This document shows, piece by piece, positions 18,304-28,345 of a DNA stretch of 64,000 nt. The notes beneath the pieces are model-generated. The model was not told where the DNA came from and did no database searches. It saw only the letters and a list, made by a program, of their open reading frames with translations. The stretch covers positions 1 through 64,000 of the forward strand of contig JAIKZQ010000017.1 in assembly GCA_024682075.1 (NCBI GenBank), given 5' to 3'. Origin of the DNA: Lachnospiraceae bacterium (GTDB lineage: Bacteria > Bacillota > Clostridia > Lachnospirales > Lachnospiraceae). Position 1 is the stretch's first letter; every line of letters begins with the position of its first letter. The position numbers were made by a program, and so were the translations under genes.

Positions 18304-19097
18304 GGTTTTGTCCTCTTTACAGCGGATCGAGCGGCAATTGTATCTATGTAGGATCCGATGAAACACATCTGCTGGTCGATATAGGCATCAGCAACAAGAA
18401 GGCGGAAGAAGGTCTCAGATCTGTTGATCTGTCCGGAAAAGACATAAGCGGCATACTGATAACTCATGAGCATTCGGATCATATTCAGGGAATCGGTGTA
18501 TTTTCAAGAAAATACGGAGTTCCGATGTATGCCACGGAAGGAACCGTCGAGGCCATATTGGACAATAAGTATCTTGGAAACATTGACAGATCTTTATTCA
18601 GGATTGTCAGATCTGATGAAGAATTTTCGATAGGTGACATAACCGTCAATCCGATGACCATATCACATGATGCTGCCGATCCTGTTGCTTACAGATTTTT
18701 TGGAAACGGGAAAAGGATCGCCGTCTGCACGGATCTTGGATGTTACACTGATTATACGGTTGATTGCCTGCAGGGTATGGACACTCTTCTTATAGAGTCC
18801 AATCATGATATCAGAATGCTTGAGACGGGACGTTATCCTTATCCTCTGAAACTAAGAATAAAAAGTGATAAAGGACATCTTTCGAATGAGTCCTCCGGCA
18901 AGCTGTTATCCAGGGTACTGCACGATAACATGAAAAGGATATATCTCGGACATTTGTCCATGGAAAACAACTATCCGGAACTTGCTTTTGAATCAGTGAG
19001 GTGGGAGATAACAATGGCAGATAATCCTTACAGGGCTTCCGATTTTGACATATGCGTGGCTAAAAGAGATGAGCCCAGTGAATGCATAGAAGTATAA
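18300..19097 (+). CDS. Metallo-beta-lactamase-fold hydrolase, WalJ/YycJ type
   Basis: The product has 265 residues when read from ATG 18300, which overlaps the upstream stop (ATGA) and has GGGAGG about nine bases upstream. The N-terminal SGSSGNCIYVG and the metal motif THEHSDH are typical of the WalJ/YycJ subfamily, a 5'-3' exonuclease-like group linked to coordination of division with replication. Further ligands are in SHDAADP and CTDLG. It is cytoplasmic. Subfamily assignment is by motif recall; the precise substrate is unknown. Confidence 0.88.
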   Translation: MRFCPLYSGSSGNCIYVGSDETHLLVDIGISNKKAEEGLRSVDLSGKDISGILITHEHSDHIQGIGVFSRKYGVPMYATEGTVEAILDNKYLGNIDRSLFRIVRSDEEFSIGDITVNPMTISHDAADPVAYRFFGNGKRIAVCTDLGCYTDYTVDCLQGMDTLLIESNHDIRMLETGRYPYPLKLRIKSDKGHLSNESSGKLLSRVLHDNMKRIYLGHLSMENNYPELAFESVRWEITMADNPYRASDFDICVAKRDEPSECIEV

Positions 19098-19125
19098 AGT
19101 AACTAAAGTTACAAAAGGAGTAGAA

Positions 19126-19398
19126 ATGGAAAAAGTAATCATCACGGTCGTAGGCAAGGATACAGTCGGCATCATAGCTAAGACCTGCACCTATCTGTCT
19201 AATGAAAATGTAAACATTCTCGATATATCCCAGACCATCGTTTCCGGATATTTTAACATGATGATGATCGTTGACATTGCCGGAATGAAGGATTCTTTTG
19301 AGACTCTTGTTTCCGGTCTGGATGAACTCGGAAAAGAGATCGGTGTATCGATCAAGTGCCAGAAGGAAGAAATTTTTGACATGATGCACCGCATTTAA
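19126..19398 (+). CDS. ACT domain protein (UPF0237 family)
   Basis: The product has 90 residues and is a single ACT domain, a fold that usually binds amino acids or similar small ligands. AAAAGGAG precedes the ATG. The start MEKVIITVVGKDTVGIIAK is characteristic. It lies 43 bases before the DUF711 gene, a pair found together in many bacteria, so the two products probably work in one process. The process is not known. Confidence 0.9.
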   Translation: MEKVIITVVGKDTVGIIAKTCTYLSNENVNILDISQTIVSGYFNMMMIVDIAGMKDSFETLVSGLDELGKEIGVSIKCQKEEIFDMMHRI

Positions 19399-19441
19399 TG
19401 CAGGATCATGATGTTTGAATATGAATGAGGAAAAATAAAAA

Positions 19442-20806
19442 ATGATCAACCGTGTTGAAGTATCCGAAACAAATGAAATGATCGAGAAGGAAAATCTCGA
19501 TGTCCGTACCATAACAATGGGCATCAGCCTTCTCGACTGCATTGATTCGGACATAGACAAGACCTGCGATAAGGTTTATGACAAGATCACAAGATCGGCA
19601 AAGGATCTGGTGAAGACCGGTGAAGAGATATCGGGCGAATACGGTATCCCCATCGTAAACAAGAGGATATCCATCACTCCCATTTCCATAATCGGAGCTT
19701 CAGCCGTCAGGTCGACCGATGATTTTGTAAAGCTTGCAAAGTCTCTTGATAAGGCAGCAAAGGAGACGGGAGTCAATTTCCTTGGAGGGTATTCCGCACT
19801 CGTCAGCAAGGGCATGACCCCGGCTGAGGAACTTCTTATCAGATCGATCCCCGAAGCACTTGCCTCAACTGAATTCATCTGCTCATCAGTTAATCTCGGA
19901 TCAACCAAGACCGGCATCAACATGGATGCAGTTAGGCTCATGGGTGAGATGATCCATAAGACGGCTGAAATGACTGCGGATAAAGATTCACTCGGATGCG
20001 CAAAGCTGGTTGTGTTCTGCAATGCACCCGATGACAATCCCTTCATGGCCGGTGCTTTCCACGGCGTCACCGAAGCGGACCGCATTATCAATGTCGGTGT
20101 CAGCGGCCCCGGAGTTGTAAAATATGCTCTTGAAAAAGTAAGAGGAGAGTCGTTTGAGGTTCTCTGTGAGACTATCAAGAAGACTGCATTTAAGGTGACC
20201 CGCGTAGGTCAGCTCGTTGCAAAGGAGGCATCTGAAAAGCTCGGTGTTCCTTTTGGGATTGTTGATCTTTCGCTTGCTCCCACGCCTGCTGTCGGAGATT
20301 CCGTTGCAGACATTCTCTGTGAGATTGGACTTGAAAAAGCCGGTGCACCCGGAACCACAGCAGCTCTGGCACTTCTTAACGATCAGGTCAAAAAGGGTGG
20401 AGTCATGGCTTCTTCATATGTCGGAGGTCTCAGCGGTGCTTTCATCCCCGTATCCGAGGATCAGGGAATGATCGATGCTGCTTTCTGCGGAGCTCTTACT
20501 CTTGAAAAGCTTGAAGCAATGACCTGCGTATGTTCCGTCGGACTTGACATGATAGCAATCCCCGGCGACACAACGCCTGCTACCATATCCGGAATCATTG
20601 CAGATGAGATGGCGATCGGAATGGTCAATGCCAAGACAACAGCAGTCAGGCTTATTCCTGTCATCGGCAAGAATGTAGGAGACCGTGTTGAGTTCGGTGG
20701 TCTTCTCGGATGGGCTCCCGTAATGCCTGTTAACAAGTATTCCTGCGATGCGTTCATAAGCCGCACCGGAAGGATACCGGCTCCCATTCATTCTTTCAAG
20801 AACTAA
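19442..20806 (+). CDS. DUF711/UPF0210 family protein (PFL-like fold)
   Basis: The product has 454 residues, the usual family length. GAGG precedes the ATG by a short A-rich spacer. The family has a pyruvate formate-lyase-like barrel, but no glycyl-radical motif is seen here and its reaction is unknown. Conserved segments include [14 protein letters not shown] near the N-terminus, GVSGPGVV in the middle and [17 protein letters not shown] near the C-terminus. It follows the ACT-domain gene, its standard partner. Element 20814-21020 lies right after its stop. Confidence 0.9.
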   Translation: MINRVEVSETNEMIEKENLDVRTITMGISLLDCIDSDIDKTCDKVYDKITRSAKDLVKTGEEISGEYGIPIVNKRISITPISIIGASAVRSTDDFVKLAKSLDKAAKETGVNFLGGYSALVSKGMTPAEELLIRSIPEALASTEFICSSVNLGSTKTGINMDAVRLMGEMIHKTAEMTADKDSLGCAKLVVFCNAPDDNPFMAGAFHGVTEADRIINVGVSGPGVVKYALEKVRGESFEVLCETIKKTAFKVTRVGQLVAKEASEKLGVPFGIVDLSLAPTPAVGDSVADILCEIGLEKAGAPGTTAALALLNDQVKKGGVMASSYVGGLSGAFIPVSEDQGMIDAAFCGALTLEKLEAMTCVCSVGLDMIAIPGDTTPATISGIIADEMAIGMVNAKTTAVRLIPVIGKNVGDRVEFGGLLGWAPVMPVNKYSCDAFISRTGRIPAPIHSFKN

Positions 20807-20813
20807 ATATATA

Positions 20814-21020
20814 TGGCCGGCTAAGTTATATTTGCTTGCCATGCATTTGCTTTTTAGTCGCACAAGTCCCCCGCATTAGCATAACCGCCCTCAGGCAACT
20901 CGCGACGTTCGCGCTAAGTTGCGCGAACTGCTCAAACATGTGCCTTCGGGAACCGGTTATATGCGGGGGACTTTTAGCGCCTGCAAATGCGGGCTGCACA
21001 AATATAATCTTAGCCGGCCA
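20814..21020. repeat. 207-bp multi-arm palindrome between convergent genes
   Basis: The outer arms 20814-20834 and 20999-21020 are complementary over about 21 bases with one extra base. Inside, GCATTTGC (20843-20850) pairs with 20983-20990. AAGTCCCCCGCAT (20864-20876) pairs perfectly with 20961-20973, ATAACCG (20881-20887) with 20954-20960, and GTTCGCGC (20907-20914) with 20921-20928. It fills the gap between the DUF711 gene and the convergent tmcAL, where it could stop transcription both ways. It does not share sequence with the elements at 31929 and 38771. Confidence 0.85.
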
Positions 21021-21038
21021 TTAGATAATAAGTTACAT

Positions 21039-22277
21039 TTAAAGAACGATGAGAGGCCTGCTCATGTCGGGCTTGGAAGGAATGCCGGATTTGAGAGTCT
21101 GCACGGCAAAATACAGATCTTCAATGCGGCTTTCATCCTTAAGCTGCTTCATCGGTTCCGAGTACAGATTCTTGATCGCATCGTTATATCCTGTGATTAT
21201 CGGAACGGAAGCAGAAGATTTCATTTCTGAAACAAGAGACTCCGCGGATTTTCTGAATCCGAGTATCCTTATGTACTGGCATGTTCCGGTATAATCAGTT
21301 GCCTGAAGAGTCTCTTCCCTGATTCCAAGCAGGATGTGGAATAGTGATCTGCTTATTCTTGTGTAAGTCTTGTCTTTGGTCTTAAGCAGATTGCAGAAAT
21401 CCGAAAGACTTCTGTATTTGTCCAGATTGTTCACGATCCTGTCGGACAGATCTTCGGCAACATCAAGATATCTGGTAAATCCTGTTTCTCTTTCTGCAAT
21501 AAGCTTATAGATCAGCATTTGCGAAAAATCATTTTCACTTATAGTAAGCTTATTATCTATTGCTTCTTTAAGCTGATTGTATGACAGTTCCGTCATATAA
21601 TCCCTGAGACCTTCAAGACTGCCTCCATATGAAACAGCCTCTCGTATTGCTTTGGACGATACTCCGGCCTGTCCGGGAGTATAAGGGTCATTATATCCGG
21701 CCCCCATTCTCTTGATGGTAATGGGCTTGATCCTTGAATCCGACCTTATGAGAGCTTTCAGATATTCGATTCCCAGAATGTTATTGGGAGAGGACATGAA
21801 TTCTGTCAGATTTGTCATGTCCGGACAGCAGTCAATAAGCGCTCTTGTTCTGGCACCGGGATATGCGATGCCTGATTTTAAATGTTTCTGAAGAGCTTTC
21901 TTGAACTCGGGAGGTTCCTCTGCGAGGATAGTTGCAGTCTTTTTAAGATCATCGATCTTGCCTGCTTCCGAACCGAAGGATAAATACTGAACCACGCCGG
22001 AATTTATAAGTGCTGAAACCGCGCCTTTGGCAAAATACTCAGCGGAAGAGAGCGAATACATCGGAGGTATCTGGATGACGATATCGGCTCCCGCATCAAG
22101 AGCGGATCTGGTCCTGGTATATTTGTCAAGAATGGCAGGAGCACCTCTTTGAACAAAATTACCGCTCATCGCAACCACTACAAAATCAGCGCCGGTTTCT
22201 TCCCTGGTGCGCTGAATATGGTATTCGTGGCCTTTATGCAAAGGATTATATTCTGCGATGATTCCTGCAGTTGTCAT
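21039..22277 (-). CDS. tmcAL: tRNA(Met) cytidine acetate ligase TmcAL (YlbM)
   Basis: The product has 412 residues when read from the ATG at 22277. GAGG lies seven bases upstream on the minus strand, while the upstream TTG would overlap that site. The nucleotidyltransferase N-terminus MTTAGIIAEYNPLHKGHEYH has the HxGH-type motif (HKGH). The family activates acetate with ATP and acetylates cytidine 34 of elongator tRNA-Met. Further conserved parts are MSGNFVQRGAPAI and KRMGAGYND. It is one of the few minus-strand genes and converges on the DUF711 gene. Confidence 0.93.
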   Translation of the reverse strand: MTTAGIIAEYNPLHKGHEYHIQRTREETGADFVVVAMSGNFVQRGAPAILDKYTRTRSALDAGADIVIQIPPMYSLSSAEYFAKGAVSALINSGVVQYLSFGSEAGKIDDLKKTATILAEEPPEFKKALQKHLKSGIAYPGARTRALIDCCPDMTNLTEFMSSPNNILGIEYLKALIRSDSRIKPITIKRMGAGYNDPYTPGQAGVSSKAIREAVSYGGSLEGLRDYMTELSYNQLKEAIDNKLTISENDFSQMLIYKLIAERETGFTRYLDVAEDLSDRIVNNLDKYRSLSDFCNLLKTKDKTYTRISRSLFHILLGIREETLQATDYTGTCQYIRILGFRKSAESLVSEMKSSASVPIITGYNDAIKNLYSEPMKQLKDESRIEDLYFAVQTLKSGIPSKPDMSRPLIVL

Positions 22278-22397
22278 CTTATTCCTCAAAAGAAAAGTGT
22301 ATTCTATAAGGCAGAATTATATAAAAGTCTGCCAAAAAATTAACAAGAATACAGTGGATTGTATGTAAAAATGTACAAGAATTTTGGAAGTGATTTC

Positions 22398-22426
22398 TTG
22401 TCTGTAAGATATGAATACAGTATAAT
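22398..22426 (+). promoter_or_regulatory. Strong sigma-A promoter for pta-ackA
   Basis: TTGTCT (22398-22403) and TATAAT (22421-22426) are exactly 17 bases apart. Transcription would start near 22433, about 70 bases before the pta ATG at 22503. Confidence 0.75.
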
Positions 22427-22502
22427 ATAAAAGTCGTCATAAATCAAAGAATAATCACAATGTAAGCCCTTTCAGGGTTTCGTATTTTTCAAAGGAGCAG
22501 GT

Positions 22503-23507
22503 ATGGCATATATAGATCAGATTAAAGAAAGAGCCAAGATAGACAAGAAGACCATCGTTCTTCCGGAAAGCAATGACAAGAGAACACTTCTTGCAGCAGC
22601 AGAGATCATAAAGGAAGGCATTGCCAATATCATCTTGATCGGCAATGAAGAGAAGATCCATGATGGTGCCGGATGGCTTGAGATCGATCTTGAAGATGTT
22701 AAGATAATCGATCCCGAGAATACCGACAAAATGGAGACATACATCAATCTTCTCTATGAGACCCGTAAGGCAAAGGGAATGACCATAGAAAAGGCTACCG
22801 AGATCCTTCACAAGGATTATCTTACTTTCGGTATCATGATGGTCAAAAATAATGATGCCGACGGAATGGTTGCAGGTGCATGTCATTCAACCGCAGATAC
22901 TCTGAGACCTGCTCTTCAGATCCTTAAGACTGCACCCGGCGTTAAGCTTGTTTCCGCATTCTTTATCGTTGATACCGTGTTCAAGGACATGGGAGATAAC
23001 GGAGCATTCATTTTCGCCGACTGCGGACTTAACCAGGATCCCAATTCCGAGGAACTAGCTTATATTGCAGAGTCATCCTCAAGGTCATTCAAGTCACTTA
23101 TCGGCCCCAAGCCCGTAATCGCTATGCTCAGCCATTCCACTAAGGGATCAGCAAAGCATGCTCTTGTTGACAAAGTTGCCGAAGCTACCAGGATCGCTCA
23201 GGAAAAGTTCCCTCATCTTGTGATCGACGGTGAACTTCAGACCGATGCCGCTCTTGTTCCTTCGGTTGCCAAGAATAAAGCTCCCGGTTCACCCGTAGGC
23301 GGCAAGGCAAACGTTCTTATTTTCCCTAATCTTGATGCGGGAAATATCGGATATAAGCTTGTCCAGCGTCTTGGCGGAGCAGAGGCATACGGACCGATGC
23401 TTCAGGGAATCGCCAAGCCTGTCAACGACCTTTCAAGAGGCTGTTCATGGCAGGATATAGTCGGTGTTGTTGCACTTACAGCTGTTCAGGCGCAGATTTC
23501 ACAGTAA
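22503..23507 (+). CDS. pta: Phosphate acetyltransferase
   Basis: The product has 334 residues, the short single-domain form. It converts acetyl-CoA and phosphate into acetyl phosphate. The N-terminus ERAKIDKKTIVLPE and the C-terminal segment VLIFPNLDAGNIGYKLVQRLGGAEAYGP (given in parts: FPNLDAGNIGYK, RLGGAEAYGP) are typical. AAAGGAG precedes the ATG. It forms an operon with ackA for ATP-yielding acetate production, as expected of a fermentative anaerobe. Confidence 0.97.
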   Translation: MAYIDQIKERAKIDKKTIVLPESNDKRTLLAAAEIIKEGIANIILIGNEEKIHDGAGWLEIDLEDVKIIDPENTDKMETYINLLYETRKAKGMTIEKATEILHKDYLTFGIMMVKNNDADGMVAGACHSTADTLRPALQILKTAPGVKLVSAFFIVDTVFKDMGDNGAFIFADCGLNQDPNSEELAYIAESSSRSFKSLIGPKPVIAMLSHSTKGSAKHALVDKVAEATRIAQEKFPHLVIDGELQTDAALVPSVAKNKAPGSPVGGKANVLIFPNLDAGNIGYKLVQRLGGAEAYGPMLQGIAKPVNDLSRGCSWQDIVGVVALTAVQAQISQ

Positions 23508-23620
23508 CTGTTCGCAGGATCAAAAAGCTCGAAAATGGAAGATACTAAGCTCTGATACCGAAATGGCCGTATTTATCGGACACAGTCATCAGATCAAAAT
23601 ATATGTTAGGAGATCATGTA

Positions 23621-24814
23621 ATGAAGATACTTGTCATCAATTGCGGTTCATCGTCACTTAAATATCAGCTCATCGATTCCGAAACGGAAGAGTGGGTTGC
23701 AAAGGGACTTTGTGAAAGAATAGGAATAGACGGAAGGATCAGTTATCAGCCTGCGGGCGGAGATAAGGAAACAGAAGAAAGTCCCATGCCCGATCACACC
23801 AATGCGATCAAGCTTGTTCTTGAGAAACTTACCAATGACAGGACCGGTGTTCTTAAGAGTCTTGACGAGATCGATGCTGTGGGTCACAGGATAGTACATG
23901 GCGGTGAGAAGTTTGCGTCATCCGTTGTCATTAATGATGAAGTCATAAAGGCGATCGAAGAGTGCAACGATCTTGCTCCTCTTCATAATCCCGCTAACCT
24001 CATCGGTATTGATGCCTGCAGAAAGCTCATGCCCGGCACTCCGATGGTAGCAGTGTTTGATACCGCATTCCATCAGACCATGCCTCCCAAGGCATATCTC
24101 TACGGACTTCCTCATGCATATTATGAGAAGTACAAGATCCGCCGTTACGGATTCCACGGCACATCTCATTCATACGTTTCACACAGATGCGCAGAGCTTC
24201 TCGGAAAAAACTATGATGATCTGAAGATCATTGTTTGTCACCTCGGAAACGGAGCTTCCGTATCTGCAGTAAAGAACGGCAAGTGCGTTGATACATCAAT
24301 GGGTCTTACTCCTCTTGAAGGACTCATCATGGGAACCAGATCAGGTGAGCTTGATCCTGCAATCCTTGAATTCATTGCAAATAAGGAAAAACTCGATCTT
24401 CCCGGCGTGATGAACGTTCTTAATAAAAAGTCCGGTGTCTACGGAATGAGCGGAGATCTTTCATCCGATTTCAGGGATCTTGAAGATGCGATGAATAACG
24501 GTAACGAACTTGCTACCCAGGCTGTAGAGGCGTTCTGTTACAGGACTGCCAAGTTCATCGGAGCATATGTTGCTGCTATGAATGGAGTCGATGCTATTTG
24601 CTTTACTGCAGGAATCGGTGAAAATGCAGCGATTGTAAGGACTCTTGTCTGTGAATATCTCGGATATCTCGGAGTTACCATAAACGAAGAGAACAATCAC
24701 AAAAGAGGTGAGGAGATCGACATCAGCAATCCCGACAGCCCTGTCAGGGTAATGGTCATTCCCACTAACGAAGAGCTTGCGATCGCACGTGAGACAGTTG
24801 CACTTCTGAAATAA
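23621..24814 (+). CDS. ackA: Acetate kinase
   Basis: The product has 397 residues when read from ATG 23621 ([17 protein letters not shown]). GGAG lies upstream of it; the frame opens earlier at 23603 without good support. It transfers phosphate from acetyl phosphate to ADP. Signature segments are [29 protein letters not shown] and CHLGNGASV, and the C-terminal FTAGIGENA. It lies 113 bases after pta; no separate promoter was recognised in that gap, so the two genes probably share a transcript. Confidence 0.97.
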   Translation: MKILVINCGSSSLKYQLIDSETEEWVAKGLCERIGIDGRISYQPAGGDKETEESPMPDHTNAIKLVLEKLTNDRTGVLKSLDEIDAVGHRIVHGGEKFASSVVINDEVIKAIEECNDLAPLHNPANLIGIDACRKLMPGTPMVAVFDTAFHQTMPPKAYLYGLPHAYYEKYKIRRYGFHGTSHSYVSHRCAELLGKNYDDLKIIVCHLGNGASVSAVKNGKCVDTSMGLTPLEGLIMGTRSGELDPAILEFIANKEKLDLPGVMNVLNKKSGVYGMSGDLSSDFRDLEDAMNNGNELATQAVEAFCYRTAKFIGAYVAAMNGVDAICFTAGIGENAAIVRTLVCEYLGYLGVTINEENNHKRGEEIDISNPDSPVRVMVIPTNEELAIARETVALLK

Positions 24815-24832
24815 CATTTAAGGGATCGGCAT

Positions 24833-25372
24833 TTGGATAACCGGAATAAATCATTTAATAAAAAGCAGTTTGGCTTTATTTTGGGCGCAGGGACGCTTTT
24901 ATATAAAGTCATCTGCTTTTTCATGTATAAAAACTCAATAATGGACTGGTGGGGAACAACGATCGTTATATATCTGGCATTCTATTTTACCAGCATTCTC
25001 ACCATAGTTTCCTCACTTGTTCAAAGGACCGCATCCATCATTTTTTCCATTATCATGCTGTTTGTTTCGGCAACACTGCTGGGTGCGGATATGCTTTCAT
25101 ATCTTGGGTTTGCCGCAACGCTAAACAGCACTCCGATGATAAAGATGGGTATCATGCCTGTTGTGAATATCATGAATGTCGTGGCTAACGGAGTGATACT
25201 GATCGAATGCATACCTCATTCCTGGGAGATCCGCATTCCTTTTGAAAAGCTGCTTCCTGCGGAAAAGAGAGATTCCGCCCTTGGCCGGTTTTTCAGGATA
25301 TTCAACATACTCGATGTTGTCGGCATCGCGCTTGTCTGTGCCTGTCTGGTATATTTTGCCGGCGGCAGATAA
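24833..25372 (+). CDS. Hypothetical integral membrane protein
   Basis: The product has 179 residues and starts at TTG 24833, with AAGGGA about eight bases upstream. Four to five hydrophobic segments are visible: about 14-31, 38-60, 63-85, 103-122 and 155-175. The N-terminus is basic. It follows ackA by 18 bases and is probably cotranscribed. No family motif was recognised. Position after acetate kinase might hint at a link to fermentation, but nothing in the sequence shows this. Confidence 0.7.
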   Translation: MDNRNKSFNKKQFGFILGAGTLLYKVICFFMYKNSIMDWWGTTIVIYLAFYFTSILTIVSSLVQRTASIIFSIIMLFVSATLLGADMLSYLGFAATLNSTPMIKMGIMPVVNIMNVVANGVILIECIPHSWEIRIPFEKLLPAEKRDSALGRFFRIFNILDVVGIALVCACLVYFAGGR

Positions 25373-25381
25373 AAAAATATA

Positions 25382-25410
25382 TTGACACATACACTTCATT
25401 GGTTTAAAGT
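25382..25410 (+). promoter_or_regulatory. Promoter of the trp operon leader
   Basis: A perfect TTGACA (25382-25387) is followed after 17 bases by TAAAGT (25405-25410). Transcription would begin near 25417, at the 5' edge of the T-box leader. Confidence 0.7.
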
Positions 25411-25429
25411 GATAAAAAATAAATAGTAA

Positions 25430-25690
25430 ACCGTTGAGACGGAGATAAAGTCTGGATAAGAACCTACAGAGAGACCGGATGCTGAGAAAGGTCGGAAAGC
25501 TACCATTCAAATGGACCGTCGAGGGCGCATGGAACAAGCGAAAAGCTTAAGTATTATGCGACGGGAACTCCCGTTACAGAGAAGGGATATGATGGTATCC
25601 GTAAAGAGGGAATCTTACAGATTCCGAAGCAAGGTGGCACAGCGTTAATGACGCCCTTGTCTGATCTATATCAGGCAAGGGCTTTTTTAT
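25430..25690 (+). promoter_or_regulatory. T-box leader, tryptophan type
   Basis: The leader has the T-box features: a long 5' stem region, the T-box sequence AAGGTGGCACAGCG at 25631-25644, and a terminator. The terminator stem pairs 25653-25664 with 25671-25682 (one G-T) around TCTATA and ends in a T-run. The likely specifier codon is TGG (Trp) at 25512-25514 followed by A, on the 3' side of stem I. Uncharged tRNA-Trp would bind and favour antitermination, switching on trpDCFBA. The T-box differs from the common AGGGTGGNACCGCG. The specifier was chosen by position and by the genes downstream. Confidence 0.85.
25653..25688 (+). terminator. Regulated terminator of the trp T-box
   Basis: A 12-bp stem (25653-25664 with 25671-25682) is followed by TTTTTTA. 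It competes with the antiterminator formed by the T-box sequence just upstream. Confidence 0.85.
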
Positions 25691-25841
25691 TTTCCGAGGT
25701 TGCAAAAATGTACAGGAATATGTCATACAAAAGATTATATAAACTCTGGCGTACTTATCTACTGTAGAACGTACCAAAGGCGATCACACGCGGCATATAT
25801 ATTCATGCCGTCAGACAATTCATCAGATAAGGAGAAATAAA

Positions 25842-26858
25842 ATGCTGATCACAGAAGCTACCAAGAAACTTGTTAACAAAGAAGATATCGGATATGAGAT
25901 GGCAAGAGACGTCATGTATGAGATAATGAAGGGCGAGGCAGATGATGTCCAGAAGAGTGCATACCTCGTAGCACTTTCAATGAAGGGCGAGACCATCGAT
26001 GAGATCACGGGGTCCGCAGAGGCAATGAGAGCAATGGCTACCAGGCTTAATACCGGCTGCGATACGCTTGAGATAGTCGGAACCGGCGGAGACAAATCTC
26101 TTTCATACAACATTTCATCCACTTCCGCTTTTGTCATCGCCGCTGCAGGCGTAAAGCTCACCAAGCACGGCAACAGATCCGCTTCATCAAAGTGCGGTGC
26201 TGCTGATGTGCTCGAAGCTCTCGGAGTTAACATCACTATTGATCCCGATAAGAATGAGAAGGTTTTCCGGGATACAGGATACTGCTTCCTTTTTGCACAA
26301 AAGTATCATTCAGCCATGAAGTATGTCGGACCCATCCGTAAGGAACTCGGAATCAGGACGGTGTTCAACATTCTCGGCCCCCTTACCAATCCCGCTTTTT
26401 CAAACAGATTCATACTCGGTGTGTATGATGAATCCCTTCTTGAGCCCATTGCAAAGGTTCTTATGAATCTCGGAGCAAAGCGCGGAATGATCGTTTACGG
26501 CAAGGAGAGACTTGATGAGATATCATCGGCAGGTCCTACCGAAGTCGTTGAGTTTGGTGAAGATCATGAGCTTAAGAGATACACCATCACTCCCGAAGAA
26601 TTCGGACTTTCCAGAAGTCTTCCTCAGGACCTTGTTGGAGGAACTCCCGAAGAAAATGCGGAATTCACGAGACAGGTACTTCTCGGCGCAAAGGGTGCAA
26701 AGCGTGACTGCGTGCTCATGAATGCAGGTGCCGGACTTTATATCGGTGGTGCTGCCGAGTCTCTTGCAGATGGCATCAAGCTTGCCGCTGAGATGATCGA
26801 CAGTGGAAAAGCTTATGAGAAGCTCCAGGAAGTCATAAAGGCAACTAATGCCGCTTGA
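25842..26858 (+). CDS. trpD: Anthranilate phosphoribosyltransferase
   Basis: The product has 338 residues. It joins anthranilate to PRPP in tryptophan synthesis. The PRPP site is visible as VGTGGDKSLSYNIST-type sequence (GTGGDKS..NIS) and KHGNRSASSKCGAADVLE. AAGGAG precedes the ATG. It is the first gene after the T-box; trpE and trpG, which make anthranilate, are not in this operon. It is not fused to a TrpG domain. Confidence 0.97.
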   Translation: MLITEATKKLVNKEDIGYEMARDVMYEIMKGEADDVQKSAYLVALSMKGETIDEITGSAEAMRAMATRLNTGCDTLEIVGTGGDKSLSYNISSTSAFVIAAAGVKLTKHGNRSASSKCGAADVLEALGVNITIDPDKNEKVFRDTGYCFLFAQKYHSAMKYVGPIRKELGIRTVFNILGPLTNPAFSNRFILGVYDESLLEPIAKVLMNLGAKRGMIVYGKERLDEISSAGPTEVVEFGEDHELKRYTITPEEFGLSRSLPQDLVGGTPEENAEFTRQVLLGAKGAKRDCVLMNAGAGLYIGGAAESLADGIKLAAEMIDSGKAYEKLQEVIKATNAA

Positions 26859-26909
26859 TGAACTGTCAGGGGCATGAAACGTCAATGATCATATATTAGG
26901 TAGAATGCG

Positions 26910-27707
26910 ATGGCGGAAAGAACTATCTTAGATGAAATTGCAGATTTCACTAAAGGCAGGGTAGAGGATTACAAAGCTCAGATGAGCCTTTCGGAAATCA
27001 AAGCGAAGGCTGAGTCTTTGAACCCTGATACCGGTTTTCCTTTTGAGAATGCGCTCAGAAAAGAGAACATCTCTTTTATATGTGAAGTCAAGAAGGCATC
27101 ACCTTCAAAAGGCATCATTGCCGGAGATTTTCCATATCTTAAGATAGCGCTTGATTATGAAGCAGCAGGTGCCGATGCGATATCTGTTCTGACCGAGCCT
27201 AACTGGTTCCTCGGAAACGACAGATATCTGACTCAGATAAAGTCACAGGTCACGATACCCGTACTTCGCAAGGATTTTACCGTTGATGAGTATATGATCT
27301 ATCAGGCCAAGGTTCTGGGGGCTGATGCCGTGCTCCTCATAGTTTCTCTTTTGTCGGATGATCAGCTCTGTGAGTATCTCGACATTGCAGACCTTCTCGG
27401 GCTTTCCGCACTTACGGAATGCCATGACGCCGAAGAGATTGAAAAGGCGATCGGGCTCGGTGCCAGGCTTATCGGTGTAAATAATAGAAATTTAAGAAAT
27501 TTTTCCGTAAATCCCTTGAATGCTCTTACTCTGCGTGATAAAGTACCGAGCGGTATACTTTTTGTTTCAGAGAGCGGCATTTCCGAAAGGAGTCAGGTAG
27601 AAAGCCTTGAAAAAAGCGGAGTCAATGCAGTGCTCGTCGGTGAAACACTTATGAAAAGCGACGATAAGAAAAGCTGTTTAAGGTATTTACGAGGCATTCA
27701 GGTATGA
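26910..27707 (+). CDS. trpC: Indole-3-glycerol phosphate synthase
   Basis: The product has 265 residues forming a TIM barrel. It closes the indole ring from CdRP. Typical segments are ICEVKKASPSKGII with the catalytic lysine region, VLRKDFTVDEYMIYQAK, LGVN-type sequence LIGVNNRNLRNF, and VSESGIS. Its stop overlaps the trpF start by ATGA. The first residues are probably correct, though the ribosome site is weak. Confidence 0.97.
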   Translation: MAERTILDEIADFTKGRVEDYKAQMSLSEIKAKAESLNPDTGFPFENALRKENISFICEVKKASPSKGIIAGDFPYLKIALDYEAAGADAISVLTEPNWFLGNDRYLTQIKSQVTIPVLRKDFTVDEYMIYQAKVLGADAVLLIVSLLSDDQLCEYLDIADLLGLSALTECHDAEEIEKAIGLGARLIGVNNRNLRNFSVNPLNALTLRDKVPSGILFVSESGISERSQVESLEKSGVNAVLVGETLMKSDDKKSCLRYLRGIQV

Positions 27708-28312
27708 AGATCAAGATCTGCGGGCTTAGGACTCCCGGTGACGCAAGCGCTGTTAATGAGGCTATGCCCGATTATGTAGGCTTTATCCTGACAGAAGGAT
27801 ATAAGAGGACCGTTTCCGAGGAGACGGCCAAGCTTCTTTCCAAATTCATAGATCCCCAGATTCAGAGAGTCGGTGTCTTTGTTGATGATGACCCCTCCAG
27901 GATCAAGAGACTCATATATAACGGACTCATTGACATTGTCCAGCTTCACGGCAATGAATCCGATGATTACATAAATGAGCTCAAGTCCGGCGAAGGAAGC
28001 ATAATCAAGGTATTCAAGGTCGATGAAAATTTTGATCTGGCAAAGGCTGAAAGCTCTGCTGCCGACATGATCATGTTTGACTCGGGAACGGGAAGCGGCG
28101 AGAAATTCGACTGGTCAAAGATAAAAGACTGCAAGAGACCTTTCATCCTCGCAGGAGGACTCGGTCCCGGAAATATCACGGAAGCATGTAAAGATCTTAA
28201 AGGCTCCGGACTATATGCCGTTGACATGAGTTCTTCAGTAGATAAGGGCGGTCATAAGGATGAAGATCTTGTTATTCAGGCCGTAAACGAAGCACACGGA
28301 ATCAACTTTTAA
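27704..28312 (+). CDS. trpF: Phosphoribosylanthranilate isomerase
   Basis: The product has 202 residues. It performs the Amadori rearrangement of PRA to CdRP. The start KIKICGLRTPGDA contains the catalytic Cys, and VQLHGNES and LAGGLGPGNI are family segments. The catalytic Asp is in MFDSGTGSGEKFDW. It overlaps trpC by four bases. Confidence 0.97.
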   Translation: MKIKICGLRTPGDASAVNEAMPDYVGFILTEGYKRTVSEETAKLLSKFIDPQIQRVGVFVDDDPSRIKRLIYNGLIDIVQLHGNESDDYINELKSGEGSIIKVFKVDENFDLAKAESSAADMIMFDSGTGSGEKFDWSKIKDCKRPFILAGGLGPGNITEACKDLKGSGLYAVDMSSSVDKGGHKDEDLVIQAVNEAHGINF

Positions 28313-28345
28313 CGGAAACTTTTCCGTTCAAGCGAAAGGATACTT

